Numbered from the stretch's first letter, positions 1-8,459 are shown. The stretch: DNA of 52,042 bases from Oscillospiraceae bacterium (GCA_015063485.1 SVUA01000010.1:1-52042), one strand, 5' to 3'. Program-made: numbers and translations. The notes: a model not told the origin generated them from the sequence alone.

Positions 1-70
1 GAGTGCCGAATAAGCCAGTGTTTTCAAGGGCTTTCGGCGTTTTTTGTTTTCTCGAAGAGTGTAGTCGGTG

Positions 71-115
71 TCCTGCTCCCAAACGTCGCGCGCTACCAAC
101 TGCGCCACACCCCGA
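71..115 (-). pseudogene. tRNA-Pro-like 5' fragment
   Basis: On the minus strand, from 115 downwards, the sequence begins like a tRNA-Pro: an acceptor TCGGGGT, the D-arm GGCGCAGTTGGTAGCGC and a TTTGGGA anticodon loop containing TGG. The anticodon stem does not pair properly, and no T-arm (GGTTCGA) or matching 3' acceptor strand follows. It is therefore a broken or partial tRNA gene rather than a working one. Confidence 0.55.
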
Positions 116-269
116 TTTATTCAATTTAAAATTTTTACAGCAGTTGTCCGTTGCGCTTCCTGTTGCCGTTACCGCATCGCGCATCGCAAAAAAATTTGCT
201 CGCGTTCTGCGACGGCTGCCACTCCTTATTCCTCGCTCTATCACCCACAGGGTGCGCTCGGAAACGTCC

Positions 270-289
270 CCAACTGCGCCACACCCCGA
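270..289 (-). repeat. second copy of tRNA-Pro 5' end
   Basis: These 20 bases are identical to 96-115: on the minus strand both read as the acceptor and D-arm start of a tRNA-Pro. The match then stops, before the anticodon arm. Two truncated copies 174 bp apart suggest duplication or repeated integration next to a tRNA gene. Confidence 0.5.
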
Positions 290-680
290 GATAAATGCAA
301 AATGCAAAATTGTTATTCATTTTTTCTCTAAGTGGTCAAATTTGTGGTCAAACCGCTTTTATAGAAGATTTTGCGAGAGAGCATAGTGCCGAAAAAGTCA
401 GTGTTTACAGGGGCTTTTCTTCAATGTTTGCAAGGAATTTCAAGGTTTTGCCTTTTGGCGCAAAGCGCACCTTTGCCCGCGAGAGCTACACGCCCTGTTG
501 CGTTTACGCCTCTGTCTTCGCATAAATGTATGCTCGTCAATCGGCGAACACGATATGTTTAAAATTTGCTACGACAAATATTATAACAAATTTTTTTTAG
601 TTTGTCAACAGCAAAAACAAAAGCCAATAAGTTTTTTGAATATTCAAAAAATCAAATTTAACAAATATATCTCAAAAAAA

Positions 681-726
681 CACAAAAAACCGCTTTCTCC
701 ATCATTTTCTTGATAGAAAAAGCGGT
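681..726 (-). terminator. terminator of the adhE-kinase operon
   Basis: On the minus strand an ACCGCTTT stem pairs with AAAGCGGT across a long loop and is followed by a T run. It lies about 70 bp beyond the stop codon of the kinase gene ending at 798, as expected for the end of the adhE-kinase transcript. Confidence 0.65.
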
Positions 727-797
727 CTTTTCTTTATATTTTTATTCGTGTGTTTTGTTCTGTGCTGAATGACTCAGCTCCTTGATCCGGTTTTTAA

Positions 798-1547
798 TTA
801 TTGATAATCAACAACGCTTACCCAATGAGCAAGGAACTCGCGCTCTGCCTCATTTCCCTTTACCGACTGAGAAGCGGCAACGATAGGCATCCATTTCTGA
901 ACGTACTGTCTTGCGGTATCGCTCTTCTTACAGAAGGTATCGAGATAGAACTTTGCTCCTTCAATATCTCCGTTAAGGCAGAACAACAGATAAGTACGCG
1001 CTACGTCAGCAGAAGCGTTACCCTGAGTTGCGTGAGCCCAGTCGATAACATAGGGCGTTCCGTCCTCGGTAATAACAACGTTGGAAGGGTTAAAGTCACC
1101 GTGGCATACCTTTTTATGCTTGGGCATACCCTCAAGGCGAGTGTGAAGATCGTAACGGGTAGTAGCGTCAAACTCGGTTTCGGATATCTTTCTGTTCATC
1201 TTATCCTTAAGCTTGTTAAGAAGAGGACAGGTCTTTGAGTGGACCTCCATTTGAATATCCACGAGAAGCTCGATATATTCATTCTTCTTCTCGGGATTCT
1301 CTTCCATAAGCTGTGCCAAGGTCTTTCCTTCAACGTACTCGGAAACGATAGCCCACTTGCCATCGACCATAGTGACCTCGAGGACCTTGTTGATATTAAG
1401 ACCTGTCTGTTCTACTCTTGCTTGATTAAGCGCCTCGTTAAGAACGTCTGCCTTGGAATACTCTGTGTTAAATACCTTGATACATCTGTTACCGTCACGA
1501 TAGATAGTCTTATTTTTTCTTACTGCAATTACATTGTCAAGATTCAT
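798..1547 (-). CDS. APH-fold small-molecule kinase (TIGR02172-like)
   Basis: This 249-residue protein has the aminoglycoside phosphotransferase / choline kinase fold. The catalytic loop HGDFNPSN (near residue 149) and the metal-binding VIDWAHA (near 168) are intact, and SEYVEGKTL in the N-lobe fits the hinge region. Related stand-alone proteins in anaerobes are grouped as TIGR02172; their substrate is not known to me, and resistance to aminoglycosides should not be assumed. The start is supported by GGAGG just upstream. It lies 18 bp downstream of adhE on the same strand, so the two are probably co-transcribed. Confidence 0.75.
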   Translation of the reverse strand: MNLDNVIAVRKNKTIYRDGNRCIKVFNTEYSKADVLNEALNQARVEQTGLNINKVLEVTMVDGKWAIVSEYVEGKTLAQLMEENPEKKNEYIELLVDIQMEVHSKTCPLLNKLKDKMNRKISETEFDATTRYDLHTRLEGMPKHKKVCHGDFNPSNVVITEDGTPYVIDWAHATQGNASADVARTYLLFCLNGDIEGAKFYLDTFCKKSDTARQYVQKWMPIVAASQSVKGNEAEREFLAHWVSVVDYQ

Positions 1548-1565
1548 TTTATTTTCCTCCTAAAA

Positions 1566-4238
1566 TTATGCTTTTTTAGTCTTACGAGAGGTAGTATTTA
1601 TAGAGGTAGCAGGCATATCCTGCTCAACAAAGTGCTTGCCGTAGTAAGCATTGAGGTACATCTGCTTGATCTCGCTCATAAGAGGATAACGGGGGTTAGC
1701 GCCTGTGCACTGGTCATCGAACGCCTGCTCTACCATATCGTCAAGACGTGCAAGGAAGTCAGCCTCGTCAATGCCGTAGTCCTTGATGGTCTCCTTGATG
1801 CCTACGCGAGCCTTGAGGTCGTTTATTGCCTTGATAAGATTCTCAAGCTTCTCTTCGTCATTCTTTCCGCCAAGTCCGAGGTAATCTGCGATCTCTGCGT
1901 ATCTTGCGAGAGTGTGAGGATGATCGTACTGCGAGAACGTACCCATCTTTGCAGGTGCTTCAGATGCATTGAATCTGAGAACCTCTTCTATCATAAGAGC
2001 GTTTGCTACGCCGTGAGGCAGGTGGTGGAACGCTCCGAGCTTGTGAGCCATAGAGTGACATACGCCGAGGAATGCGTTCGCGAACGCCATACCTGCGATA
2101 GTTGCCGCGTTTGCCATCTTCTCTCTTGCCTCTACGTCGGTCTGACCGTTATCGTATGCTCTGGGAAGATACTTAAAGATGTTCTTGAGTGCCTGAAGAG
2201 CAAGTCCGTCGGTATAGTCGGTTGCGAGCATAGCCGCATACGCCTCAACTGCGTGAGTTACAGCGTCGATACCCGAAGCAGCAGTCAAGCCACGGGGAGC
2301 GGACATATGGAAGTCGGTGTCGATGATTGCCATGTTGGGAAGAAGCTCATAGTCTGCAAGAGGATACTTGACGCCCGTCTTTTCGTCGGTAATTACCGCG
2401 AAAGGAGTTACCTCAGATCCCGTACCCGCGGAGGTAGGAATTGCGATGAAGTATGCCTTCTCACCCATCTTGGGGAAGGTGTAGACTCTCTTACGGATAT
2501 CGATAAATCTCATTGCCATATCCATAAAGTCTGCTTCGGGGTGCTCGTAGAGTACCCACATGATCTTTGCAGCGTCCATTGCGGAACCGCCGCCGAGAGC
2601 GATGATGGTATCGGGCTGGAATGCTCTCATCTGAGCCGCGCCTTCGGTAGCGTTTGCAAGCGTAGGATCGGGCTGAACATTAAAGAACGTGGTATGCTGA
2701 ATGCCCATCTCGTCGAGCTTATCGGTGATCGGCTTCGTGTAGCCGTTCTGATAAAGGAAGGTATCGGTTACGATGAACGCCTTCTTTGCGCCTCTTACAG
2801 TTCTCAATTCATCGAGAGCTACGGGGAGGCAACCCTTCTTAATGTATATCTTCTGCGGTGCTCTGAACCAAAGCATATTTTCTCTCCTCTCTGCTACTGT
2901 CTTAATGTTCAAGAGGTGCTTAACACCTACGTTTTCGGAAACGCTGTTACCGCCCCAAGATCCGCATCCAAGCGTGAGCGAGGGAGCGAGCTTGAAGTTA
3001 TAAAGGTCACCGATACCGCCGTGAGCGGAGGGAGTGTTAACGAGAATACGGCAGGTCCTCATTCTTGCGGAGAACTTCGCGAGCTTTTCCTGCTCGGTCA
3101 TTTCGTTAAGGTAAATGGAAGATGTGTGTCCGAATCCGCCGTCCTCTACGAGCTTATCTGCCTTGTCAAGAGCCTCGTCGAAGCTCTTTGCTTTATACAT
3201 AGCGAGTACGGGAGAGAGCTTCTCGTGAGCAAATTCCTCGGAAAGCTCAACGCTCTCGACCTCGCCCATGAGTATCTTTGTTCCTGCGGGAACGGTAACG
3301 CCTGCGAGCTCCGCGATCTTTGCCGCCTTCTGTCCGACTATCTTTGCGTTAAGACCGCCGTTGATGATGATGGTCTTTCTTACCTTCTCGGTCTCCTCTG
3401 GATCAAGGAAGTAGCAGCCCCTTGCCGCGAATTCACTTTTAACCGCGTCGTAAACGCTTTCAAGAGCGATAACCGACTGCTCGGATGCGCAGATCATACC
3501 GTTATCAAAGGTCTTGGAGTGAATGATAGAGTTTACCGCGAGAACGATATCCGCGCTATCATCGATAATTGCGGGAGTGTTACCTGCACCGACTCCGAGT
3601 GCGGGCTTTCCGCTGGAGTATGCAGCCTTGACCATTCCTGGACCGCCCGTTGCGAGAATGATATCTGCCTCTTTCATAACGGTGTTGGTCATATCGAGCG
3701 AAGGAACGTCGATCCAATCGATGATACCCTCGGGAGCGCCTGCCTCTACTGCAGCCTCAAGAATGAGCTTAGCTGCGGCTATGGTAGAGTTCTTTGCTCT
3801 GGGGTGAGGGCTTATGATTATAGCGTTTCTTGTCTTGAGCGCAAGCAAGCACTTAAATATTGCGGTCGACGTAGGGTTAGTTGTAGGAATAACTGCCGCG
3901 ATAACTCCGATAGGCTCTGCTATCTTTTTGATACCGTATGCCTTGTCCTCTTCGATAACTCCGCAGGTCTTGGTCTCTTTGTATGCGTTGTAAATGTACT
4001 CTGCAGCGTAGTGGTTCTTGATTACCTTGTCCTCGACGATACCCATTCCTGTTTCTTCAACCGCGAGCTTTGCAAGAGAGATTCTTGCCTTGTCTGCGGC
4101 GGAAGCGGCTGCAAGAAATATCTTGTCTACCTGCTCCTGCGTATAGGTTGCGAACACCTTCTGCGATGCTCTTACTCGAGCGATCGCTTCAAGAAGGCTA
4201 TCTACACTGTCAACTACCTGATACTTTTGCTTTTCCAT
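1566..4238 (-). CDS. adhE: bifunctional aldehyde-alcohol dehydrogenase
   Basis: This 890-residue protein has the usual AdhE length. It reduces acetyl-CoA to acetaldehyde and then ethanol, reoxidising two NADH in the cytoplasm; family members assemble into spirosomes. The N-terminal aldehyde dehydrogenase half carries the catalytic cysteine near residue 250 in NGMICASEQS. The C-terminal iron alcohol dehydrogenase half has the NAD motif GGGSAMDAAK (near 549) and metal ligands Asp658, His662, His728 and His742, each five residues later than in the E. coli enzyme. The ATG at 4238 was chosen because AAAGG lies 11 bp upstream; a TTG four codons earlier abuts that site. An APH-fold kinase follows in the same transcript. 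Confidence 0.97.
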   Translation of the reverse strand: MEKQKYQVVDSVDSLLEAIARVRASQKVFATYTQEQVDKIFLAAASAADKARISLAKLAVEETGMGIVEDKVIKNHYAAEYIYNAYKETKTCGVIEEDKAYGIKKIAEPIGVIAAVIPTTNPTSTAIFKCLLALKTRNAIIISPHPRAKNSTIAAAKLILEAAVEAGAPEGIIDWIDVPSLDMTNTVMKEADIILATGGPGMVKAAYSSGKPALGVGAGNTPAIIDDSADIVLAVNSIIHSKTFDNGMICASEQSVIALESVYDAVKSEFAARGCYFLDPEETEKVRKTIIINGGLNAKIVGQKAAKIAELAGVTVPAGTKILMGEVESVELSEEFAHEKLSPVLAMYKAKSFDEALDKADKLVEDGGFGHTSSIYLNEMTEQEKLAKFSARMRTCRILVNTPSAHGGIGDLYNFKLAPSLTLGCGSWGGNSVSENVGVKHLLNIKTVAERRENMLWFRAPQKIYIKKGCLPVALDELRTVRGAKKAFIVTDTFLYQNGYTKPITDKLDEMGIQHTTFFNVQPDPTLANATEGAAQMRAFQPDTIIALGGGSAMDAAKIMWVLYEHPEADFMDMAMRFIDIRKRVYTFPKMGEKAYFIAIPTSAGTGSEVTPFAVITDEKTGVKYPLADYELLPNMAIIDTDFHMSAPRGLTAASGIDAVTHAVEAYAAMLATDYTDGLALQALKNIFKYLPRAYDNGQTDVEAREKMANAATIAGMAFANAFLGVCHSMAHKLGAFHHLPHGVANALMIEEVLRFNASEAPAKMGTFSQYDHPHTLARYAEIADYLGLGGKNDEEKLENLIKAINDLKARVGIKETIKDYGIDEADFLARLDDMVEQAFDDQCTGANPRYPLMSEIKQMYLNAYYGKHFVEQDMPATSINTTSRKTKKA

Positions 4239-4327
4239 GATAAAAATCAACCTTTCATAAAAATCTTTTTGCTTTTTATTCTTGTTTTTGAATGTTCTGC
4301 TTTTTACAAGCTTTTTGGTTCATGATA

Positions 4328-4356
4328 ATTATATCATATCGTTAATTATTTGTCAA
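4328..4356 (-). promoter_or_regulatory. adhE promoter
   Basis: On the minus strand TTGACA (4356-4351) and TATAAT (4333-4328) are separated by exactly 17 bp. The expected start near 4321 gives a leader of about 83 nt before adhE. Confidence 0.8.
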
Positions 4357-4361
4357 TCACT

Positions 4362-4379
4362 TTGTTAAAAAAATATCAA
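4362..4379. promoter_or_regulatory. Rex-like operator upstream of adhE
   Basis: The 18-bp sequence TTGTTAAAAAAATATCAA resembles the Rex consensus TTGTTAAnnnnTTAACAA, with half-sites TTGTTA and TATCAA. It sits 5 bp upstream of the adhE -35 box. Rex is the redox repressor that senses the NADH/NAD ratio and commonly controls adhE in Bacillota. One half-site is imperfect, so the assignment is tentative. Confidence 0.45.
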
Positions 4380-4477
4380 TAAAAATTACAGCTCGTTTAA
4401 TAGCATTTTTGTGTATATTTGTACAATTTTCTTATTCTTTTAAATGATTCAAATATAACGCTCTCGTCAAACGAAAA

Positions 4478-4505
4478 TAAGGGGCGACAAAAAGTCAACC
4501 CCTTA
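4478..4505 (-). terminator. terminator of the ABC exporter operon
   Basis: A TAAGGGG/CCCCTTA stem with inner GAC/GTC pairing is followed on the minus strand by a T-rich stretch. It lies 26 bp past the stop of the ABC permease gene. Confidence 0.7.
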
Positions 4506-4530
4506 AAATCAGAATCTAATAGAACTTAAA

Positions 4531-5262
4531 TCACTGTCTTTTCATCTGTCGCAAAAACAACACGACGGCAAGAGCTAACGCCAAAAGTGTGTATCCGATC
4601 ACCCACCATATATGAGGAAATATGGCAGATACCTCTCCCGAAAGAAGCGCCCTCTCCATTTCTACCGCGTGAACGAACGGAAGCGCGTACGCTATCTTTT
4701 TAAATACTCCGCCCACAAGCTCGAGGTCAAACCAAGTCCCCGACAGCCACGCAGAAAGATTTGTCAAAAGCGCGCCACAGATACCGCCAACCTGCTTATC
4801 GTTCAAGATGCTTCCAAAAAGAAGTCCCAAAGCGATAAAAAGTATCGATATAAGTATAATGAAAAGAATCGCAAGCAAAATATTGACCGTAACATCAAGT
4901 CCGAGGCATATAGCAACTATATAACAGATAATGCTCTGCGCAACAGCAATAGGAATTATCGGCAACGTATATCCGAATATAAAATCAGCCGCGGTCATGG
5001 GAGTCGTGTAAAGTCTTTGCAAGAACGAGCTACCTCTGTCCTTTGATATGACAGTTGCCGAAAAAAGCGTCATAAAAGAAAGTCCGAAAACGGTTATACC
5101 CGGTGTCAGATGCGCTATCTCAAACAGTTCAACGGGAACATTCGCCTGTATCGCGCTCAAAAGCAATATCAAAACGAGGGGAAATCCGAGTCCAAAGCAA
5201 AGATTGATCGGGTCGCGAAGTATCTCCTTTGTTATTCTTTTCGCAAACGTCAAGGCTCTCAT
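4531..5262 (-). CDS. ABC-2 type exporter permease
   Basis: This 243-residue membrane protein has about six hydrophobic segments and the layout of ABC-2 (DrrB/YadH-like) permeases. It probably forms the membrane channel for the ATPase encoded immediately upstream, with which it overlaps by 4 bp (ATGA). GGGGGTGGAG precedes its ATG. The SKDRGSSFLQRLYTTPMT segment matches the conserved cytoplasmic loop of this family. The adjacent TetR gene suggests inducible export of a toxic compound, but the substrate cannot be read from sequence. Confidence 0.85.
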   Translation of the reverse strand: MRALTFAKRITKEILRDPINLCFGLGFPLVLILLLSAIQANVPVELFEIAHLTPGITVFGLSFMTLFSATVISKDRGSSFLQRLYTTPMTAADFIFGYTLPIIPIAVAQSIICYIVAICLGLDVTVNILLAILFIILISILFIALGLLFGSILNDKQVGGICGALLTNLSAWLSGTWFDLELVGGVFKKIAYALPFVHAVEMERALLSGEVSAIFPHIWWVIGYTLLALALAVVLFLRQMKRQ

Positions 5263-5987
5263 TTCTCCACCCCCTTAACTATACGCACAAAGGCTTGTTC
5301 GAAATTATCCGTTCCCGCCATCTCCTTTATTTTGTCCGCGGTGTCGCATACAAGGAGCTTTCCGTCCTTCATTATCGCGATACGGTCGGAGAGCGCTTCG
5401 GCTTCCTCCATATAGTGCGTGGTTAAAACGATAGTTACTTTTCCCTTTAGCGCGCGTATCATATCCCAAAGGTCGCTTCTCGCGATAACGTCAAGCCCCA
5501 AAGTCGGCTCGTCAAGAAAAAGTATCTTCGGCTCGCTTATCAGAGCCATCGCGATGCTGAGTCTCCTTTGATATCCGCCCGAAAGCTTCCCCGCCTTTTT
5601 ATTTACCACGCCCTCAAGTCCGAGAAGTGAGATAAGCTCGTCGGTCTTAGCGATTCTTTTGCTTTTATCAAAGCGATGGATACCGCATATAAGATCAAGA
5701 TTTTCGCGCACCGAAAGTCCCGTTGCCACGGCACTCTCCTGCGGTGACACCGCAATAAAGGATTTTACCTCGTCGGCATTCTTGCTAATACTTTTTCCGA
5801 GCAGATAGGCGTCTCCCTCCGTTGCGTCGGTAAGACACGATAGCATCTTTATCGTCGTAGTCTTTCCCGCTCCGTTCACTCCCAAAAGAGAGAAAAGCTC
5901 TCCCTCCTCAATACACAGCGACAGTCTATCTACCGCAATTACGTCGCGGTAACGTTTTGTCAGTTCTTCTGTTTTTATAGCTGTCAT
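5259..5987 (-). CDS. ABC exporter ATP-binding protein
   Basis: This 242-residue protein is a single ABC ATPase domain: Walker A GVNGAGKTT, signature LSGGYQRRLSIA, Walker B ILFLDEPTLGLD and a switch histidine in TTHYMEEAE. It would dimerise and drive the permease encoded next. The ATG at 5987 was chosen because GGAGG lies just upstream; the frame runs open for 55 further codons, but these overlap the TetR gene and do not look like an ABC protein. One base separates it from the TetR stop, so tetR, ATPase and permease form one tight operon. Confidence 0.92.
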   Translation of the reverse strand: MTAIKTEELTKRYRDVIAVDRLSLCIEEGELFSLLGVNGAGKTTTIKMLSCLTDATEGDAYLLGKSISKNADEVKSFIAVSPQESAVATGLSVRENLDLICGIHRFDKSKRIAKTDELISLLGLEGVVNKKAGKLSGGYQRRLSIAMALISEPKILFLDEPTLGLDVIARSDLWDMIRALKGKVTIVLTTHYMEEAEALSDRIAIMKDGKLLVCDTADKIKEMAGTDNFEQAFVRIVKGVEK

Positions 5988-5988
5988 T

Positions 5989-6552
5989 TCAATTTCCCTC
6001 CGAAACGTGTCTTGCGCGTATTCCCTGATATACGTCGGTGAGCATATCGCTGATGATCTCCCATTCAAGCGGCAAAAACGAGGTTGCGAGCATCGTTCCG
6101 ATACCGTGAACGAAAGCCCATGACTCCATGTGCATAAGTCTTGCCTTTTCAATGCTTACACCGTTAGCCTTCATTATCATTTGTACAGACGCTTCAAAAT
6201 CGAGTGACGGTGACATATCCTCCCCTGTTCTGTCGCGCATAAACAAAAGCTTAAACAGCTCTCTCTCCTCCTTGGCAAATCGAATATATGCCATTCCAAA
6301 CGCCTTGTATTGCGGATATTTTCCGCTTTCCACCTCTCTCTTCAAAAAATCAAGGTATAACTCATAAGCGGCGGCAAGAGCGGCTTTCTGCAACTCCTCC
6401 ATAGTCGAAAAATTAGAAAATATGGGTTGTGTCGAGCAATTAAGTGCGGAGGCAAGACTTCTCGCGTTTATAGCGGCATCTCCGTTTTTTCTAAGCAGAT
6501 CAAGCGCGGTCTGTATTATATCATCTTTCGTTATTTTTACTTTAGGCGGCAT
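5989..6552 (-). CDS. TetR-family transcriptional regulator
   Basis: This 187-residue protein has an N-terminal helix-turn-helix (KITKDDIIQTALDLLRKNG, then ARSLASALNCSTQPIFSNF) and a variable C-terminal ligand domain, as in the TetR family. It probably represses its own operon, which encodes an ABC exporter, until a ligand binds. The ATG at 6552 was preferred because AAGGAG lies 7 bp upstream; a start eight codons earlier has no such site. Confidence 0.9.
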   Translation of the reverse strand: MPPKVKITKDDIIQTALDLLRKNGDAAINARSLASALNCSTQPIFSNFSTMEELQKAALAAAYELYLDFLKREVESGKYPQYKAFGMAYIRFAKEERELFKLLFMRDRTGEDMSPSLDFEASVQMIMKANGVSIEKARLMHMESWAFVHGIGTMLATSFLPLEWEIISDMLTDVYQGIRARHVSEGN

Positions 6553-6570
6553 AACGTATCTCCTTTTAAA

Positions 6571-6624
6571 TAGCAATTGTTATATATCACTTGTTATTTT
6601 ACCATAAAAAAATATGCGTGTCAA
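6571..6624 (-). promoter_or_regulatory. tetR-ABC promoter with candidate operator
   Basis: On the minus strand TTGACA (6624-6619) and TAAAAT (6601-6596) are 17 bp apart. Directly downstream, two TAACAA direct repeats flank an AT-rich stretch (6573-6597), a plausible place for TetR to block transcription. The operator is a guess from position and repetition. Confidence 0.6.
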
Positions 6625-6644
6625 TAGGTTTATAATTACTTTTA

Positions 6645-6673
6645 TTGACAAACAAAAACTTTTGTGATAAAAT
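6645..6673 (+). promoter_or_regulatory. promoter of the MBL-fold gene
   Basis: TTGACA (6645-6650) and TAAAAT (6668-6673) are separated by 17 bp, with a TG just before the -10 box. It is divergent from the tetR promoter, the two -35 boxes being 20 bp apart, so TetR could affect both. Confidence 0.75.
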
Positions 6674-6731
6674 TTACTCGTAATTTTTCCCTTAAAAGGA
6701 CGGTAATAAAATAAAAAGAAGGAGCTTCCGT

Positions 6732-7508
6732 ATGAAAATCACTTCACTTCTTGAAAACACGACCGAGCGCGAAGACATAAAGGTCGAGCATGGCTTGTCT
6801 CTTTATATAGAGACCAACAGCCACAAAATTCTGTTCGATATGGGGCAGACAGACTATTTTTATGAAAACGCAAGAACGCTCGGCATTGATCTTGCGAACG
6901 TTGATATTGCGATCCTCTCACACGGACATTATGACCACGGCGGAGGACTTGGAAAGTTTTTGGAGATAAACGATCACGCGCCTATCTATATCAACAAAGA
7001 TGCTTTTCTTCCGCATTACAACGGAGAGGATAAATATATCGGACTTGATACGAGTCTTGCGATTAATTCCCGAATCATATTCACCTATGACGAATACAGC
7101 ATCAACGCTTCCCTTTCTCTGTTTTCATGCAACGATAGAAAGAGAAAGCACAAAATGCTTGAGTCGGGACTTACAGAAAAGGTCGGTGATTCCTTTGTCC
7201 CAGACGATTTTCGCCACGAGCAATATCTTCTGATAAAAGAAAACGGAAAGAGCATTTTGATAAGCGGTTGTTCTCACAAGGGTATTCTCGATATTACGCA
7301 TTGGGTCTGCCCCGACGTTATCATTGGCGGATTTCATTATTCAAAGCTTGCGCTTGACAGCTATCTTGAAAATGCCGCAAAGGAGCTTGCGTCCTATAAA
7401 ACCGAATTTTATACCTGTCATTGTACGGGCTGTGAGCAATTCGAATTTATGCGTCGATATTTGCCGTCGCTTCATTATCTGTCCTGCGGACAAAGTATAA
7501 CTATATAA
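6732..7508 (+). CDS. metallo-beta-lactamase-fold hydrolase (COG1237-like)
   Basis: This 258-residue cytoplasmic protein has the metal-binding motif SHGHYDHGGG near residue 63 and later ligands in SGCSHKGI and GGFHYSKL, the pattern of the COG1237 branch. Archaeal relatives include a methanopterin biosynthesis enzyme, but bacterial members are uncharacterised. AGAAGGAG lies 7 bp before the ATG. It is a single-gene unit with its own promoter and a strong terminator, divergent from a TetR-ABC operon. Confidence 0.8.
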   Translation: MKITSLLENTTEREDIKVEHGLSLYIETNSHKILFDMGQTDYFYENARTLGIDLANVDIAILSHGHYDHGGGLGKFLEINDHAPIYINKDAFLPHYNGEDKYIGLDTSLAINSRIIFTYDEYSINASLSLFSCNDRKRKHKMLESGLTEKVGDSFVPDDFRHEQYLLIKENGKSILISGCSHKGILDITHWVCPDVIIGGFHYSKLALDSYLENAAKELASYKTEFYTCHCTGCEQFEFMRRYLPSLHYLSCGQSITI

Positions 7509-7553
7509 AAATCACAGAGGGCAGTTCAAATTGAACTGCCCTCTGTGATTTTT
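7507..7553. terminator. bidirectional terminator
   Basis: A perfect inverted repeat with 23-bp arms (CACAGAGGGCAGTTCAA and its complement) and a one-base centre is flanked by A and T runs. It serves both the MBL-fold gene and the converging DeoR gene. Confidence 0.9.
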
Positions 7554-7558
7554 ATTTT

Positions 7559-8317
7559 TTACTGCAATAGCGTTACTCCCTTGGAGTTAAGCTTTTCCGC
7601 AAGCTCCTGATTTAACTGACCGTTAGTGACTATATAATCCGCTACCGAAAGGCCGCTGATCTTTGCAAACGCGCTATGTCCGAATTTTGAATGATCGGCA
7701 GCCACGATACAGCAATCAGATTGCTTTATCATGGTAGCCGCGACCGCCGCCTCTTTGTTGTAATAGGTGGTCAAGCCTTGTTGCATATCTATACCGTCTA
7801 CCGAAAGGATAAGCTTATCGGCTTTGTATTTTTCCAGCTGTTCGATAACGTCACTGCCGTAGGTAAACTGATACTTTGTATTTACCGAACCGCCCAACAG
7901 AATTACGTTATAATTGGGATTGCCCGATGCTTCAAGCGCGATAGAAATAGAATTCGTAACGATACTGAGATTATATTCGGCAGGAAAGCGACGAAATACC
8001 AAAAGAGTTGTCGTACCCGCATTAAGCATGACCGTATCGTTTGGTTGGATAAGCTCTGACACATGCTCGGCTATCGCTACCTTTGCTTGCTGGTTCGTTT
8101 CAAGTCTTTGATTTAAATTCATACTGTAATAGGGCTTATAGCTACTTACCGCCCCTCCGTGAATACGGGAAAGAAGCCCCTTTTTCTCAAGGTCTTCAAG
8201 ATAGCTGCGGATAGTTACCTCGCTGACCCCGAAAAGCCTCGAAAGACTGCTGACGCGCACGGAATCGTTTTTTTTCAGTAATTCAAGAATCTTTTGCTTT
8301 CTCTCTTCTGTTTTCAT
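7559..8317 (-). CDS. DeoR/GlpR-family sugar operon regulator
   Basis: This 252-residue protein matches the DeoR/GlpR family in length and layout. The N-terminal winged helix-turn-helix reads RKQKILELLKKNDSVRVSSL followed by FGVSEVTIRSYLEDLE, and the C-terminal sugar-phosphate sensing domain has NAGTTT and VDGID. Such proteins usually repress a neighbouring sugar operon until a phosphorylated intermediate binds. It is divergent from the catabolic operon starting at 8544, and repeated CTTTCG sites lie between them. Confidence 0.9.
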   Translation of the reverse strand: MKTEERKQKILELLKKNDSVRVSSLSRLFGVSEVTIRSYLEDLEKKGLLSRIHGGAVSSYKPYYSMNLNQRLETNQQAKVAIAEHVSELIQPNDTVMLNAGTTTLLVFRRFPAEYNLSIVTNSISIALEASGNPNYNVILLGGSVNTKYQFTYGSDVIEQLEKYKADKLILSVDGIDMQQGLTTYYNKEAAVAATMIKQSDCCIVAADHSKFGHSAFAKISGLSVADYIVTNGQLNQELAEKLNSKGVTLLQ

Positions 8318-8389
8318 TATCTTATCTCCTTGTAAAATTAAACTTCAAATAAACCGCAATTTATCGATATAGATATAACTATTACAATT

Positions 8390-8418
8390 ATTATAACATC
8401 AGCTTTCGTTTTTGTCAA
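8390..8418 (-). promoter_or_regulatory. promoter of the DeoR gene
   Basis: On the minus strand TTGACA (8418-8413) and TATAAT (8395-8390) are separated by 17 bp. The -35 box overlaps the end of the first CTTTCG repeat, which fits autorepression. Confidence 0.75.
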
Positions 8419-8459
8419 CAAAACTTTCGTTTTTGTTGTGTATTTCAAAAAATCGAAAG
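8403..8459. promoter_or_regulatory. candidate DeoR operator repeats
   Basis: CTTTCGTTTTTGT occurs at 8403-8415 and again at 8424-8436, a spacing of 21 bp or two helical turns. An inverted CGAAAG lies at 8454-8459. The set fills the space between the two divergent -35 boxes. DeoR-family repressors commonly bind repeated half-sites of this sort. Confidence 0.6.

Larger units (their letters stand above)
1..680. other. gene-poor left edge with degenerate repeats
   Basis: No convincing protein gene is seen here; the open frames are short, overlap on both strands and lack ribosome sites. The stretch holds two 5' fragments resembling tRNA-Pro (71-115 and 270-289, minus strand). It also has a degenerate direct repeat: AGTGCCGAATAAGCCAGTGT near position 2 resembles AGTGCCGAAAAAGTCAGTGT near 385. 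Near 332-354 there is a short direct repeat of GTGGTCAAA. tRNA pieces next to short direct repeats suggest an old site-specific integration scar, but this is inference. Confidence 0.5.

Noticed and set aside
71-115. Functional tRNA-Pro gene
   Set aside because: The anticodon stem does not pair, and no T-arm or 3' acceptor strand follows.
3-386. Open frame across the left edge
   Set aside because: It runs through tRNA-like fragments and repeats, has no ribosome site, and its translation shows no family pattern.
798-1547. Aminoglycoside resistance gene
   Set aside because: The fold is shared, but position after adhE and similarity to the TIGR02172 group give no support for drug resistance.
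1239-4325. Very long open frame (1028 codons) on the plus strand opposite adhE
   Set aside because: It has no ribosome site or recognisable domain, while the minus strand encodes a full-length AdhE with all active-site residues. The open frame follows from codon bias of adhE.
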